Assembly: GCF_001307295.1 (NCBI RefSeq)
Contig: NZ_CP012700.1
Location: 2,793,001-2,857,000 of the forward strand
Direction of reading: 5' to 3'
DNA: 64,000 nucleotides
DNA from: Sphingopyxis macrogoltabida
GTDB taxonomy: Bacteria > Pseudomonadota > Alphaproteobacteria > Sphingomonadales > Sphingomonadaceae
In this document: positions 24,764 to 34,278 of the stretch, piece after piece
Numbering within the stretch: position 1 is the stretch's first letter
Layout: each line of letters begins with the position of its first letter
The notes under the pieces: generated by a model
Told to the model about the DNA's origin: nothing
Databases searched by the model: none
What the model saw: only the letters and a program-made list of their open reading frames with translations
Program-made: the position numbers and the translations under genes

Positions 24764-27673
24764 TCAAATCCCAAAGTCCATCGAGCGGTTGCGCTCTTTG
24801 GCGAGCTCGGGTTCAAAAACCTTGGGACTCTTCTCAGCTATGGCTTTTCCGGTCCCCACCTGCGCAGCAGCTTTCAATCGCTCCGTGACTTCCAACGCCG
24901 ATGATTTCTCGCCTCTGTTCTTGGAAACAGCGGCACCGAGCCTTGCAGCGCTGTCGACCACAAGTGTGAGATGATCGCGAAGCCGGGTCACCGTGACCAG
25001 GAAGGTCTTCTGGTTGGCAAGATTGCGCTCGCGGCTATCCATCACCGCAATTCCTCGATCGGAGGTCAGGCCCTGCGCCATGTGAGCATTGAGTGCATAG
25101 GCCAGATCAAGGCGTTTGAGCATCGGATCGTCTTTCCCGAGCTTCTTTTCGATGCCCTTGGACGTCTCAACAGTGACCTGATCGCCTTCGATACGAGTGA
25201 CCCGGGCCCGGTCGGCGTTGAACAGCCCGCGCCGGTGGTCGTTCCTAGTCCAGCGGATGCGATCGCCTTGGTGGACCTCAAGATGGCGCCTGTCGAATAG
25301 CGCAAGATTGTCGTCCTTCCCCGCGTGCCCGATACGAGAGGGGTTGAGCTTGCTTAGCCTGCCATGCTTGTCCTCAAGCTCGACAATGCCTTTCCGGTCG
25401 TCGACCTTGCGCACCAAATAGTCTCCGCGCTTGAGGCCAAGCGCGCGTTCGAGTTTGGCGACCTCGAGCACCATGCCAGGCCGGTAGGCGGCGAGGTATC
25501 GCAGTTCTTCCCGCGTAAGATTGGCGCGGTCGAGAACTTCAAGTTCGAGCTTTTCGGGGCCAATCTCGCGGTTTGCGGCAAGACCAGTCTGGACGGCTTC
25601 GTTGACGGCGGCGCGGATCTTGCGACCCGAAGCATAGATCGCGGTCCGCTCCCGCTCTTCTGCCGGAAGCGACAGCCAGCGCTCGGCAGCAACAATCGCT
25701 CCATCCCCCTTGGCTTCGACCGTATTGTGCTTGAGGTGGTCAAGCGCCGTGCGGACCAGCCCGGCCTGCGCTGCCGCCTGTGCCTCGCGCAGGATGGGAT
25801 CGCGCCCACGCAGGTTGGTGTTCATCTGCGCCTGAGCAATTCCTCCCTGCTGCAGGAGATCGAATGGCTTGCCGGCATCGACCGCGCCTAGTTGCTTACG
25901 GTCGCCCATGAGCACCAGGCGGTGGGCACCGGCGCGATTGGCGATGCGGATGAGCTGCTCCTTGTCCGCATTGGAGACCATCGAGGCTTCGTCGAGGATA
26001 AGGACACTGCCGCCAAGTTCCCTGCGTGCCTCGCGATCGAGGCTGGACCGCCCCTCTGCCTCGCTGATCGGTTTCCAACGCTTGAGGAAACTCGCGAGCG
26101 TCTGCGCCTCGATACCCGTGTCGCGTTCGAGCATCTGAACCAGCGTGTTCTGCACCGACAGGCCAAGCAGCTTGTGACCCTCATGGCGCAGCACATCGGC
26201 GACCGGCTTCAAGACGCTCGATTTGCCAGCGCCGGCAACACCCTGCACGGCAATGGTCCGATCACGTGATGTCAGGATAAGTCGAGCTGCGCCCAGCTGG
26301 CCCTCATTGAGCTTGAAACCCTGATTGACGAGAGCGGAAGCCTGGACACTGGCGTCGGCTCGCCGCTCGGCAAGAATGGGTTCGACAGCGCCCTTTCCTT
26401 CATTGGCCCATGCAAGAATCCGAGCCTCGCGCTCGACCTCTTCTCGGCTTGCCAGCCACCCCTTGTGCTCGCCCTTGCCCCGCAGCAGATGCCCTGAACG
26501 CACCAGCGAGCGCACTGCTTTCTCGACATCAGCAATGGTGGTTGGCAGGCCAAAATCGAGCGCTGCCTTGTACAGGTCCTCCCGTGCAAAGCCTGCCTCG
26601 CGCTGCGCTAGGTGGCGCACTGCCGAAGCCACGGCCTGGGACGCTGCAATCTCTTGCGGCCCCCTTTTGAGAACATGCTCCGAGACGAGAGGATCGTGCT
26701 CCTTGCCCTTGATGCGCGCGGCAAAGTCCTTGAGCAGCGCCAGGCCGCGCTCAGCCAGGCAGGGCCCCTTTGCGTCGGCAGCGGTGCGCTCGCTGGCTCT
26801 CGTCTTGGCGGTATCGACCAGTCTTGGCAGGTCGAGGCCGACAGTCTTCGCAGCCGCTTGCCATTGCTCGCCCAGGACCGTGCGATCCTCGATCGGCTGC
26901 TTGGGCGATCGGGTGGCGAGCGCCGCGATCTTGCCCGCTTCGAGCCCCGGACCTCGGCGTGCTTCGAGCACTTCCTTCCGCCGCGAGGAGAAGGCCATCA
27001 CCTGATCGCGCGAGATCCCGCAAGCCTCGAAATTGCCGTGCTTGCCAACCGGGCCAGTCTCGTAGCCAAGCTTCTCGACTGCGATCCGGAAGCGCGCCAT
27101 GGCGATCGAGTTGAGCAGAGTGCCAAGCGCAAAGAGCCTGTCGTTCTTGAGCGTTCGCCACTTGCCGTCCTTGCCCTGGGTCACATTGGCAACGACGGCA
27201 TGGAAGTGCAGATTGGGCTCCTGGTTGCGATTGGTATCATGCTGGAAAAGGCCGACCGCGAGATTGCCAGTCGCAACGGTCTTGATCTGGCCTCTGTCGA
27301 CAAGGCGGGTTTCAGCGGCATTCTTCTCGGCCCATGTGAGCGCCTCTGTTACCGCCTCGCGATAGGCAGCAACGATCCGCTCATCCTTTCCGACCAGGGC
27401 CAACAGAGACCAGCTTTTGGGGAGCGAAAAGGTCAGATCGGTGCCCGGCCGATGTGCCTGTCCAGGATTGCCGACGCTCGAGCCATCGGGAAGTTCGCCG
27501 CGCAACAAGGCATCGAATTGCCTGGTCTCAACGCGCCCTGATAGGCCAAGTGATTTCGCGCCTTCGCCGACCCACTGCCCGGAACGATCGGCATCGGCCC
27601 GGGCGTAGTAGTTGTCGTCGGCAAAGTAGCTGGCGGCAGCAGAAGGCGATCGGACATTGGCGATCGAGAGCAT
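24764..27673 (-). CDS. MobF-family conjugative relaxase/helicase (TrwC/TraI type)
   Basis: A 969-residue relaxase that nicks oriT and unwinds DNA during transfer. The N-terminal relaxase domain has catalytic tyrosines in DDNYYARAD (Y22/Y23) and the three-His metal site: H145 in FQHDT, and H156 and H158 in NLHFHAVV. The C-terminal RecD-like helicase has Walker A GVAGAGKSSVL, Walker B-like LILDEASMVSN, LMGDRKQLGAV, and a late ALNAHMAQGLTSDRG motif. Its length is typical of the family. It lies 45 bases downstream of the coupling protein gene in one minus-strand operon. It is convergent with tcmP across a 180-bp spacer that shows nothing notable. Confidence 0.93.
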   Translation of the reverse strand: MLSIANVRSPSAAASYFADDNYYARADADRSGQWVGEGAKSLGLSGRVETRQFDALLRGELPDGSSVGNPGQAHRPGTDLTFSLPKSWSLLALVGKDERIVAAYREAVTEALTWAEKNAAETRLVDRGQIKTVATGNLAVGLFQHDTNRNQEPNLHFHAVVANVTQGKDGKWRTLKNDRLFALGTLLNSIAMARFRIAVEKLGYETGPVGKHGNFEACGISRDQVMAFSSRRKEVLEARRGPGLEAGKIAALATRSPKQPIEDRTVLGEQWQAAAKTVGLDLPRLVDTAKTRASERTAADAKGPCLAERGLALLKDFAARIKGKEHDPLVSEHVLKRGPQEIAASQAVASAVRHLAQREAGFAREDLYKAALDFGLPTTIADVEKAVRSLVRSGHLLRGKGEHKGWLASREEVEREARILAWANEGKGAVEPILAERRADASVQASALVNQGFKLNEGQLGAARLILTSRDRTIAVQGVAGAGKSSVLKPVADVLRHEGHKLLGLSVQNTLVQMLERDTGIEAQTLASFLKRWKPISEAEGRSSLDREARRELGGSVLILDEASMVSNADKEQLIRIANRAGAHRLVLMGDRKQLGAVDAGKPFDLLQQGGIAQAQMNTNLRGRDPILREAQAAAQAGLVRTALDHLKHNTVEAKGDGAIVAAERWLSLPAEERERTAIYASGRKIRAAVNEAVQTGLAANREIGPEKLELEVLDRANLTREELRYLAAYRPGMVLEVAKLERALGLKRGDYLVRKVDDRKGIVELEDKHGRLSKLNPSRIGHAGKDDNLALFDRRHLEVHQGDRIRWTRNDHRRGLFNADRARVTRIEGDQVTVETSKGIEKKLGKDDPMLKRLDLAYALNAHMAQGLTSDRGIAVMDSRERNLANQKTFLVTVTRLRDHLTLVVDSAARLGAAVSKNRGEKSSALEVTERLKAAAQVGTGKAIAEKSPKVFEPELAKERNRSMDFGI

Positions 27674-27718
27674 GGCCCTAACCCTCGATTAGACGCACTG
27701 ATTGCACTGGCTTGGGCA

Positions 27719-30064
27719 TCAAATATCCGGCTCGATATCGCCCACATCGGGTTCGTCACGGTCAGGTACATCCCTCTCCTTGTCGTGGGCCGCGCCTCCA
27801 AGAAGATCGCGCTGTCGTCGCTCGTGATCGGCGAGAGTGCGTTGCTCTTTGCTTTCCTTGACTGGATGCGGATGAGGACTGACGCCGGGCCTTTCTGACC
27901 GCTCGGCGGCGTGATCATTGGGCGCTTTGCGGCTGCCGGGTTCGAGTGGCAGTTCGCTCTGTCGACCGGTCGATTGATCAACTGGCAGGTGCCCCTTGTT
28001 GGCGGCTTCTGCAGCAGCTTGTCTGTCCTGTGCTGCACACATCTGGTCGTCCGGCGTCACCTCCTGCGATTTGCCCTTCGCGTGGCGACCTTGTGATCTG
28101 CGATTGGGACGTTTCCGCTGGTCGCCATCGGCATCCCGGCCGGGATGCTTGTCGTCGCGGCGACGGCGTTCACCGGAATCGTCGCCGTCGCAGCCGCGTT
28201 GTCCGGATACTTCCCCTTCGTCCGGTCCGACTTTCACCGGCTTGGCCACCGTTTTCGCGGGTCGTTGGATCGCGCGAGGGATGAACCCTTCGGCAATGCG
28301 AGGCCAATGCCGGGGCTCTAGAGTGACCGGTGCGGTCGGAAGTCCTTCGGGAAACTTGATGTAGCCTTCAAGGCTCTTGAGCCCCATGAACTCATCGGGA
28401 AGCAACAAGGGAGCGATTTCGCGGCGGGCTGTCAGGCTCACCGCATCGCGGGCGCTGTTGTGACCATAGCTCTGGTTCTCTTCGACCTCGCGGACCTCGC
28501 GGTGGCCGACCGAGTCCGAACACCAGGTAGCGGTCTCGCGGTCGGCCGTACCGAGCATGAGCTTGGTCTTGGCGAGCGACGACAAGGTCATCGCCATGTT
28601 CTCTCCATAGACCTCCTTGAGCTTGGCAAAGGCGTGCACACCTGTGACGATCGCACCGCCGTAATTGCGCGCTGTCTGCAGGCCCTTTTCGAGCGAGGGA
28701 AGCCGGTGCAGCGCGCCCAATTCGTCGATCAGGAACCACAATTTGAGGTCGGGCGTGGTCCGCCCTGTCATCAGCGTGTTGATCGCCGTGTCGAGCCACA
28801 ATGTGAGCATCTGCGAGAGCACGGTAAGATCTGCGTAGCGCGCTGAAAGGAACAGGAACGATCCTTCCTTGCCCTCGCCTTTGACCCAATTTCGGATCGA
28901 AAAAGGTTCGCCCTCGGTGGGCAGCAATTGCAGCGCCTTGGCGTTCACGTTGAACACCGCACGCACCGATTCAGCCATCTTCGCAGCCTGGGGATCGGTC
29001 ATTGGGCCCGCCATCGTGTCTTCGAGCAGCTTGTGCAGGTCAGGAAGATTGGCGTTCATGAGGTCGCTTGCGAGCGCCGCGTTGGTGCCCTTCCCCTTCT
29101 CGAGCAGCTTGAGACAGGTCTCGACGAAGAGCGTCCGAGCGCCGAGCACCCAGAACTGCTCCGCCCCGCCGCCATCATGCGGCACAAGCGATTCCGCAGC
29201 GGCATGGAACTCGGCGCTGGTGGTGCAATCATTGAAGACGCTCCATGCCGGACAGCGGGTATCGAGCGGGTTGAGGATGACATCGCGATCGGGCTCGTAG
29301 AAGCCCTCGATAAAGGCGCCCGTGAGATCGAAAATGACCGCGCGCTCTCCCCTCATGCGGATCTCATCGACAAGCTCGAAGAGCGCCACGGTCTTGCCCA
29401 TACCGGTGGTTCCGACGAGCATGGCGTGACCCTGCTCCTGCCGCCACGGGTAGCTGACACCGGCGATATGCGCGGGCGTATAGAGACCCGCAGCGCGCAG
29501 GGCCGTTTCGCCTGCAAGGCGCCATTTCCAGCCCATTTCGCGGCCGTACTCGCGGGCGCGGGCGCGGCGGTTGTACCGGGCTATATCGGTCTCAAGTTCG
29601 CTCAGGGAAACGAGCTGCGCACCGCGCAGGTGACGCTTGCGTTTCGAACGCTCGCCGAAGTGCTCGGCGACCCACCAGAAGGCTGCAAGGAGCGGGGCGA
29701 GCCAGAGCGCAGATAGCAGCATGGCCTGTTTTGCGGTGGCGAAGAACAGAGTCCAGGCCTCGCGCATCGGCGGGAAGTCCCTCACCACTGCCATGGGAAA
29801 GGCAACCAACTCGCCATCGGGCAGCCGCAGGTTCACCAGCTTGTCCGGATCGAACTCCATGAAGCCATAGGCAGAGGCATAGACATGCATCCACAAGAGG
29901 TAGGCCTGGTAGTCGGTAAGCATACTGCTGACCCGCCACCAGACGGTCGCCAGAACGACCAGAACAGAGACGACAAGCGGGAGCTTGAAACCCGCAGCGA
30001 ACATGAAACCGAAGTGCCCGAGAAGCTGGGTGCCGCGCGTGAAATTGACGATGCTATTCTTCAT
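27719..30064 (-). CDS. traD: Type IV coupling protein TraD/TraG
   Basis: A 781-residue inner-membrane ATPase that links the relaxosome to a type IV secretion channel. Two membrane segments are seen (about residues 21-44 and 113-133), then the ATPase domain with Walker A GTTGMGKT (218-225), VIFDLTGAFIEGFYEPDRD and Walker B LWFLIDELGALHRLP. The last 170 residues are hydrophilic and charged, as in many TraD C-terminal tails that bind the relaxase. The start at ATG 30064 overlaps the end of the upstream small gene by 11 bases. No mating-pair-formation genes are in the window, so the element would need them from elsewhere. Confidence 0.92.
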   Translation of the reverse strand: MKNSIVNFTRGTQLLGHFGFMFAAGFKLPLVVSVLVVLATVWWRVSSMLTDYQAYLLWMHVYASAYGFMEFDPDKLVNLRLPDGELVAFPMAVVRDFPPMREAWTLFFATAKQAMLLSALWLAPLLAAFWWVAEHFGERSKRKRHLRGAQLVSLSELETDIARYNRRARAREYGREMGWKWRLAGETALRAAGLYTPAHIAGVSYPWRQEQGHAMLVGTTGMGKTVALFELVDEIRMRGERAVIFDLTGAFIEGFYEPDRDVILNPLDTRCPAWSVFNDCTTSAEFHAAAESLVPHDGGGAEQFWVLGARTLFVETCLKLLEKGKGTNAALASDLMNANLPDLHKLLEDTMAGPMTDPQAAKMAESVRAVFNVNAKALQLLPTEGEPFSIRNWVKGEGKEGSFLFLSARYADLTVLSQMLTLWLDTAINTLMTGRTTPDLKLWFLIDELGALHRLPSLEKGLQTARNYGGAIVTGVHAFAKLKEVYGENMAMTLSSLAKTKLMLGTADRETATWCSDSVGHREVREVEENQSYGHNSARDAVSLTARREIAPLLLPDEFMGLKSLEGYIKFPEGLPTAPVTLEPRHWPRIAEGFIPRAIQRPAKTVAKPVKVGPDEGEVSGQRGCDGDDSGERRRRDDKHPGRDADGDQRKRPNRRSQGRHAKGKSQEVTPDDQMCAAQDRQAAAEAANKGHLPVDQSTGRQSELPLEPGSRKAPNDHAAERSERPGVSPHPHPVKESKEQRTLADHERRQRDLLGGAAHDKERDVPDRDEPDVGDIEPDI

Positions 30065-30383
30065 TGCTCGTCTCCTTTTCGCGCGAAGGAATGAAGCCGA
30101 GCTGTGCGAGGCGGCGATGGTAAGCGGCATGAGTTCGCTTGCGCAGAGTGTCGTCGGAATGGCTCGCAAGCAGTGCATCGAGCGCGGTGGTGAGGAACAC
30201 CAACTGGCGGGCCGGATCGGTCCCGCCGGGACGGTCGGCATGATCGTTGTCGCGGTTCCAGGCGGCGACCAGATGGTCGCGAATGACCACGCTCACGCTG
30301 GTCTCGCGGAGGTTAGACTGCTCCAGAATCCAGTCCGCGATCAGCGGCGGGACGTAGGTCTGGAGGACCCTGTAACGTTGCAT
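30054..30383 (-). CDS. Small relaxosome accessory protein (ribbon-helix-helix-like)
   Basis: A 109-residue protein starting ATG 30383 behind aaggag. The N-terminal pattern (YRVLQTYVPPLIADWILEQS, then SVSVVIRDHLVAAW) fits a strand-helix-helix DNA-binding fold such as those of TrwA/TraJ-like accessory proteins. It is the first gene of the operon coupling-protein and relaxase genes follow, the usual position for an oriT-binding protein. Assignment by position and fold impression only; no diagnostic motif is seen. Confidence 0.55.
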   Translation of the reverse strand: MQRYRVLQTYVPPLIADWILEQSNLRETSVSVVIRDHLVAAWNRDNDHADRPGGTDPARQLVFLTTALDALLASHSDDTLRKRTHAAYHRRLAQLGFIPSREKETSNEE

Positions 30384-30632
30384 CTTTCCAAGCTCCTTGT
30401 GCTGAAGAAGCCTGGTTCGACCTGCGGAAGGTGAGGATCACAGTAATTCACGGTAGGGGTGTAGGAAAACAAAAAGTTCCCTATTTATTCCAATATCTTA
30501 GGTTAAGGTGATTTGTCTCCTATTTGCGAATCCAATTCGCGATTTGCGGTCAAATCGGTCGGTGCACACGCCAAATTTGCGCAGCAACTGATTGAGAACA
30601 TTGATGGAACATTGGCGGCCCCGCTGCGTACG
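30384..30632. other. Candidate oriT/promoter region of the transfer operon
   Basis: A 249-bp AT-richer stretch directly upstream of the accessory-relaxase operon, where MobF systems usually have oriT. It contains imperfect direct repeats cctattta/cctatttg and a weak inverted repeat taggaa...ttccct. I cannot assign a nic site. The right-hand 120 bases read in frame into the pegE remnant but resemble no family I know. The junction to peg DNA is at about 30633. Confidence 0.3.
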
Positions 30633-31691
30633 GTGTCCACCCATCGAAATATCCTCGCCTCATTACTGTCATGGGAACTTGATTTAACTTGCATGGCGGT
30701 TTTGAAAGGCAGGACGAAATCTAAAAAAAATGGCAGCAAAGCGTATACCGATTCGACGCTATTAGGGATGCCGCTATTTCATGTGAATGGTTTATTGGCA
30801 GTCTTACTAGCCAGTTACCGTAAACAGCGAAAAGTGGTTGCCATGTACAAATGGGATCCCATGCGCGCGGTTGAGCTGGTTGAACGCGAGAAAATAATCA
30901 GCTTTGTCGGCACTCCGGCCATGACGGGAGATATCATGCTGGCTGCCCAAGACACTGGTCATGATGTCGGAAGTTTGTTGGCCGTTGGCGGGGGCGGTGC
31001 TGCGCGCGCTGAATCGCAGGTCAAGGGCCTTGATGACACATTCAAAAATGCTAAGCCTGGTACCGCCTGGGGTATGACCGAGACCAATTCCATCGGCACA
31101 TCTATCGTAGGCGATGATTATCTGAGCAGGCCATCGAGTTCCGGTCGCGTCAGCGCGGTTCTTGAATTGGGGGTGGTTGATGATGGCGGAAATTTTCTTC
31201 CATCAGGAGAGCGCGGAGAATTATTGATCCGAGGCACTTCAGTTATTCACAAATATTGGGAACGCCCAGACTCCATTGATGATTTTCTAGAAGATGGTTG
31301 GTTCCGAACTGGAGATATCGCATATATTGATAAAGAGGGCTTCTTGTATGTCGTCGACCGACTGAAACAGATCATAATTCGCGGTGGCGAAAACATTGGT
31401 TGTAGCGAAGTAGAGTCAGCTTTGGCAGGTTATCCGTCTATCATTGAAGCGTGTGTTTATGGTGTGCCTGATGAGAGGCTCGGCGAAGAAGTTGCGGCCA
31501 CGATATACGCTGACAATCAGGTAGATGTTGCGGCATTGCAAGAAAGTTTGAAAAGCAAGCTCGCCAATTTCAAGATCCCGAAATATGTCCGGATTTCGGA
31601 GACCCCTCTGGCCAGAATTGCATCTGGAAAAATCGACAAGAAATCGATCCAGAAAGAGCATGTTCTCGAATTGGATACCAAAAAGACTTAG
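30633..31691 (+). pseudogene. pegE: PegE2/PegE hybrid, 5'-truncated acyl-CoA ligase
   Basis: A C-terminal ligase fragment of about 350 residues. Homology to pegE starts abruptly at VSTHRN, immediately after where the P-loop should be, so the ATP-binding loop and the first 205 residues are missing. From 30633 to 31362 it is diverged from pegE (for example SIVGDDYLSRPSSS against SIGGEEYLMRPSSS). From 31363 on it is the same sequence. It is therefore a crossover product between the second operon's pegE and pegE1. The open frame extends upstream to about 30513 through unrelated sequence, which might give a fusion start, but the protein cannot adenylate. Confidence 0.82.
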
Positions 31692-33264
31692 GACAATACC
31701 AGAGCTCTCAACACGAAAGCGGAAATCTGGCACCATACTCTATTGCACTTGACAGCGCACTAAACCTTTCTGCGATAATGAGGCGTATGGCACCCAGTTA
31801 TTATGGCTGCACAATATGCTGCCTATTGTCGGTGCTCGGTTATTGTTCTGTCTTGAAGTCTGCGCAAATTTTCTTCGAAGTCCTCTTTGCTCAATTTGTA
31901 ACTAGTCAAGGCGCCAATCATAACAAGATAGATCGCGGTCACGATTGGAACGAAATACGCGCCAAGATCCCAAATCGCCTGGTCCGAGACATCATCAACG
32001 CTCACCCCTTTTGGGAATTGTGCAAGCGTCAGTACGAAGGATGCCATCAACACACCCAAGCCCTGAACGCTCTTTTTCGCAAAAGTTATGGCCGCGGCCA
32101 ATATCCCTTCAGAGCGCCGCCCGGTTTCCAGTTCTGATTGCTCTGCCAAATCGGCAAGCATCGAGGCGACCAAAATATTGAAACAAATTATTAGGCCAAG
32201 ATCAACGATCCCAAAAATCAGGTTAAACCAGAATATGATCGGATCGCCGTTAGCCGGGAGCATATCAAACAGGCGCATACAAATAGGAATTGGCGCCGCC
32301 ACAAACGCCACAAGCCCCACAATGATCGCGCCGTTCTTTTTGCCCATACGCTCAGAAACGAATGGCGCAATCTTAAAGCCGATAAAGGCCGACAGGAAAA
32401 TCCCGATAGAAAGATAGCCGGTTTCCGCGGGCGTGAATTCCCAGAAATAGGAAACAAAATACAGATGCAAAGAGGCTTTGAGACCCAAACCCATAGCGCC
32501 GAGCATCGAAGCGGCAAAAATCGATACGAACGAGCGATTGGCAAGCGTTTCAAAAATCTCTTTGAAGATTTTGGGCACTGTAAGTTTGCGTTGTTGGGGC
32601 GGGCTATAAAGCGTTGGAATTCTTGAATGCGTGCCCGCCGATGACACCATAATAGAGATAAAAATCAACACCGAAGCGATAACGCCATAGGCAGTGTAAG
32701 GCGCCCGCGAGCTTACTGCCTCGGACATGGAGCCGGTTACGAAAAGTGGAAAGACAATGAAGAACATGGCGATGTTCATGAAATTGCCGCCCGACCAGGC
32801 AAAGAAATGAGCGTAGCTGATGAGCCTGCTTCTATCGTTGTAATCCTGAGTCAATTCAGGCGCCAAAGCTATATTGGGCGTTTCAAAAAATGTGATGCCG
32901 GTCCGTATCAAGACGGATAAACACAACAGATACCAAAAAGTCTCTGTGTCAGAGAAGCTTTCGGGGGGCATCCAAACTAAGAAAAAACACAGCGCAACCG
33001 GAATCGCAGCTCCATACATGAAAGGATGCCGGCGCCCCCATCTGGAGCGCAGATTATCCGACCAATAACCCACCAATGGATCGCTTACCGCATCAAAAAG
33101 CAGCGATATAAACAGAGCCAGCCCAACCAATCGGGGATCCAGGCCCACAACCTGGCTGTAAAACGCCAAGAGGTAATAATCGAAGCCGTTGGATTTGATA
33201 CCAAAGGCCATAGCGCCCATCCCGTAAAAGACGCGCGTGTGCCAAGGAAGCGGTGGCGTAGGAA
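31363..33264. repeat. Direct repeat A, copy 2 (1902 bp)
   Basis: Same sequence and orientation as 12531..14432. The left end lies within pegE coding sequence. The right end joins repeat B at 33264 with one shared base, replacing the first 15 or so codons of pegD2 with unrelated sequence. Confidence 0.9.
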
Positions 33265-33460
33265 AGTGTCCTTTTTGCGGTTTCATTCTTTCGTCATCCT
33301 CGCGCATTACAAATTGTGAAAACCTGATTGGCATTCGACTGCTGGGGTTTCGGGCTTTGTTGCCTACACCTAAGAATATTGAAAAATGGCCAAATATTGA
33401 AATCTCTGCACTTATCACTCTACCCAAACTACCATGAGAGTCTTTGACGAATTGCTTCAA
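31823..33460 (-). pseudogene. pegD: Chimeric pegD2 copy with replaced N-terminus
   Basis: The body (31823..33264) is the same as pegD2 from PTPPLPWHTRVFYG to the C-terminus. The native start and about 15 residues were lost when repeat A was joined to repeat B. The frame stays open into antisense repeat B sequence up to 33460, giving a hypothetical 545-residue chimera. Internal ATGs such as MREDDERM or MKPQKGH could initiate. All transmembrane segments are retained, so a functional permease is conceivable. No native ribosome site or promoter remains, so I class it as a pseudogene. Confidence 0.65.
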
Positions 33461-34100
33461 TAATTGTCAGTTTGGTGCGGCCAGTCAGTCAACTTCGGGT
33501 GCGGTCCCATGCGAAAAATGACGGATAACCGCCATTATGTGAAATGTCGGAAAGTGGGCCGCTAACAGAAGGACCGCTTTTGAAAAATCCAGGCGCCAAG
33601 CGGTCTCCGCGAGATCAAATCCATATCTCTAGGACCGCTAGTCGAAAAGATTGAAATCGAAAGGGAAGTTTAGATCGTCTCCATAAGCAGAAGACGCCAC
33701 TGCGACTCAAAGCCTCACCTTGCCTTTGAACTACTTAGCCACTAGTGTTCCACGAATGTTCTCGGAGGCAGATCATGTCTGACAACAGCGCAATCGAATG
33801 GACCGACGCCACTTGGAACCCGGTGACGGGCTGCACGAAGATTAGTCGAGGCTGTGACAACTGCTACGCTGAAAGATTTTCTGAGCGGTTCCGTGGAGTT
33901 CCGGGCCATCCGTTCGAAAGCGGTTTCGACCTTACACTTAGACCTGCTCGGTTAGAACAGCCACTTGGCTGGCGACGTCCCCGAATGATCTTCGTCAACT
34001 CGATGTCAGACCTATGGCACAAGTCAGTTCCGTTCGAATACGTCGATAGAGTTTTCGATACGATGGAGAAGGCCGATTGGCACGTTTATCAGCTCCTGTC
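33264..34100. repeat. Direct repeat B, copy 2 (837 bp)
   Basis: Same as 22144..22980, same orientation. It is bounded on the left by repeat A and on the right by the tip of IS21 at 34101. It includes a 340-bp stretch (33431-33774) without a gene, equivalent to the spacer before the intact DUF5131 gene. Confidence 0.9.
33775..34100 (+). pseudogene. DUF5131 gene fragment truncated by IS21
   Basis: The first 108 residues or so of the Gp37/Gp68-family protein, identical to 22655..22980, including the three-Cys motif. Translation then runs into the IS21 end (SVKRRSKGTPDRRRRG) and stops at 34182. The C-terminal two thirds and the tcmP partner are absent from this locus. Confidence 0.88.
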
Positions 34101-34278
34101 TGTCAAACGGCGTTCAAAAGGGACCCCCGATCGGCGTCGAAGAGGGACCCCCTTTTCGGATAATATGATGCTGGTTTGTTGAAGATGGCCTTGCGCTGCG
34201 TGCGGCGGAGGGCGGGCGTAGCCCGACCGGAGGCGCGCGCAGCGCAAGATAGATTTTTGAAGGCGCCGAAGGTGGCTG

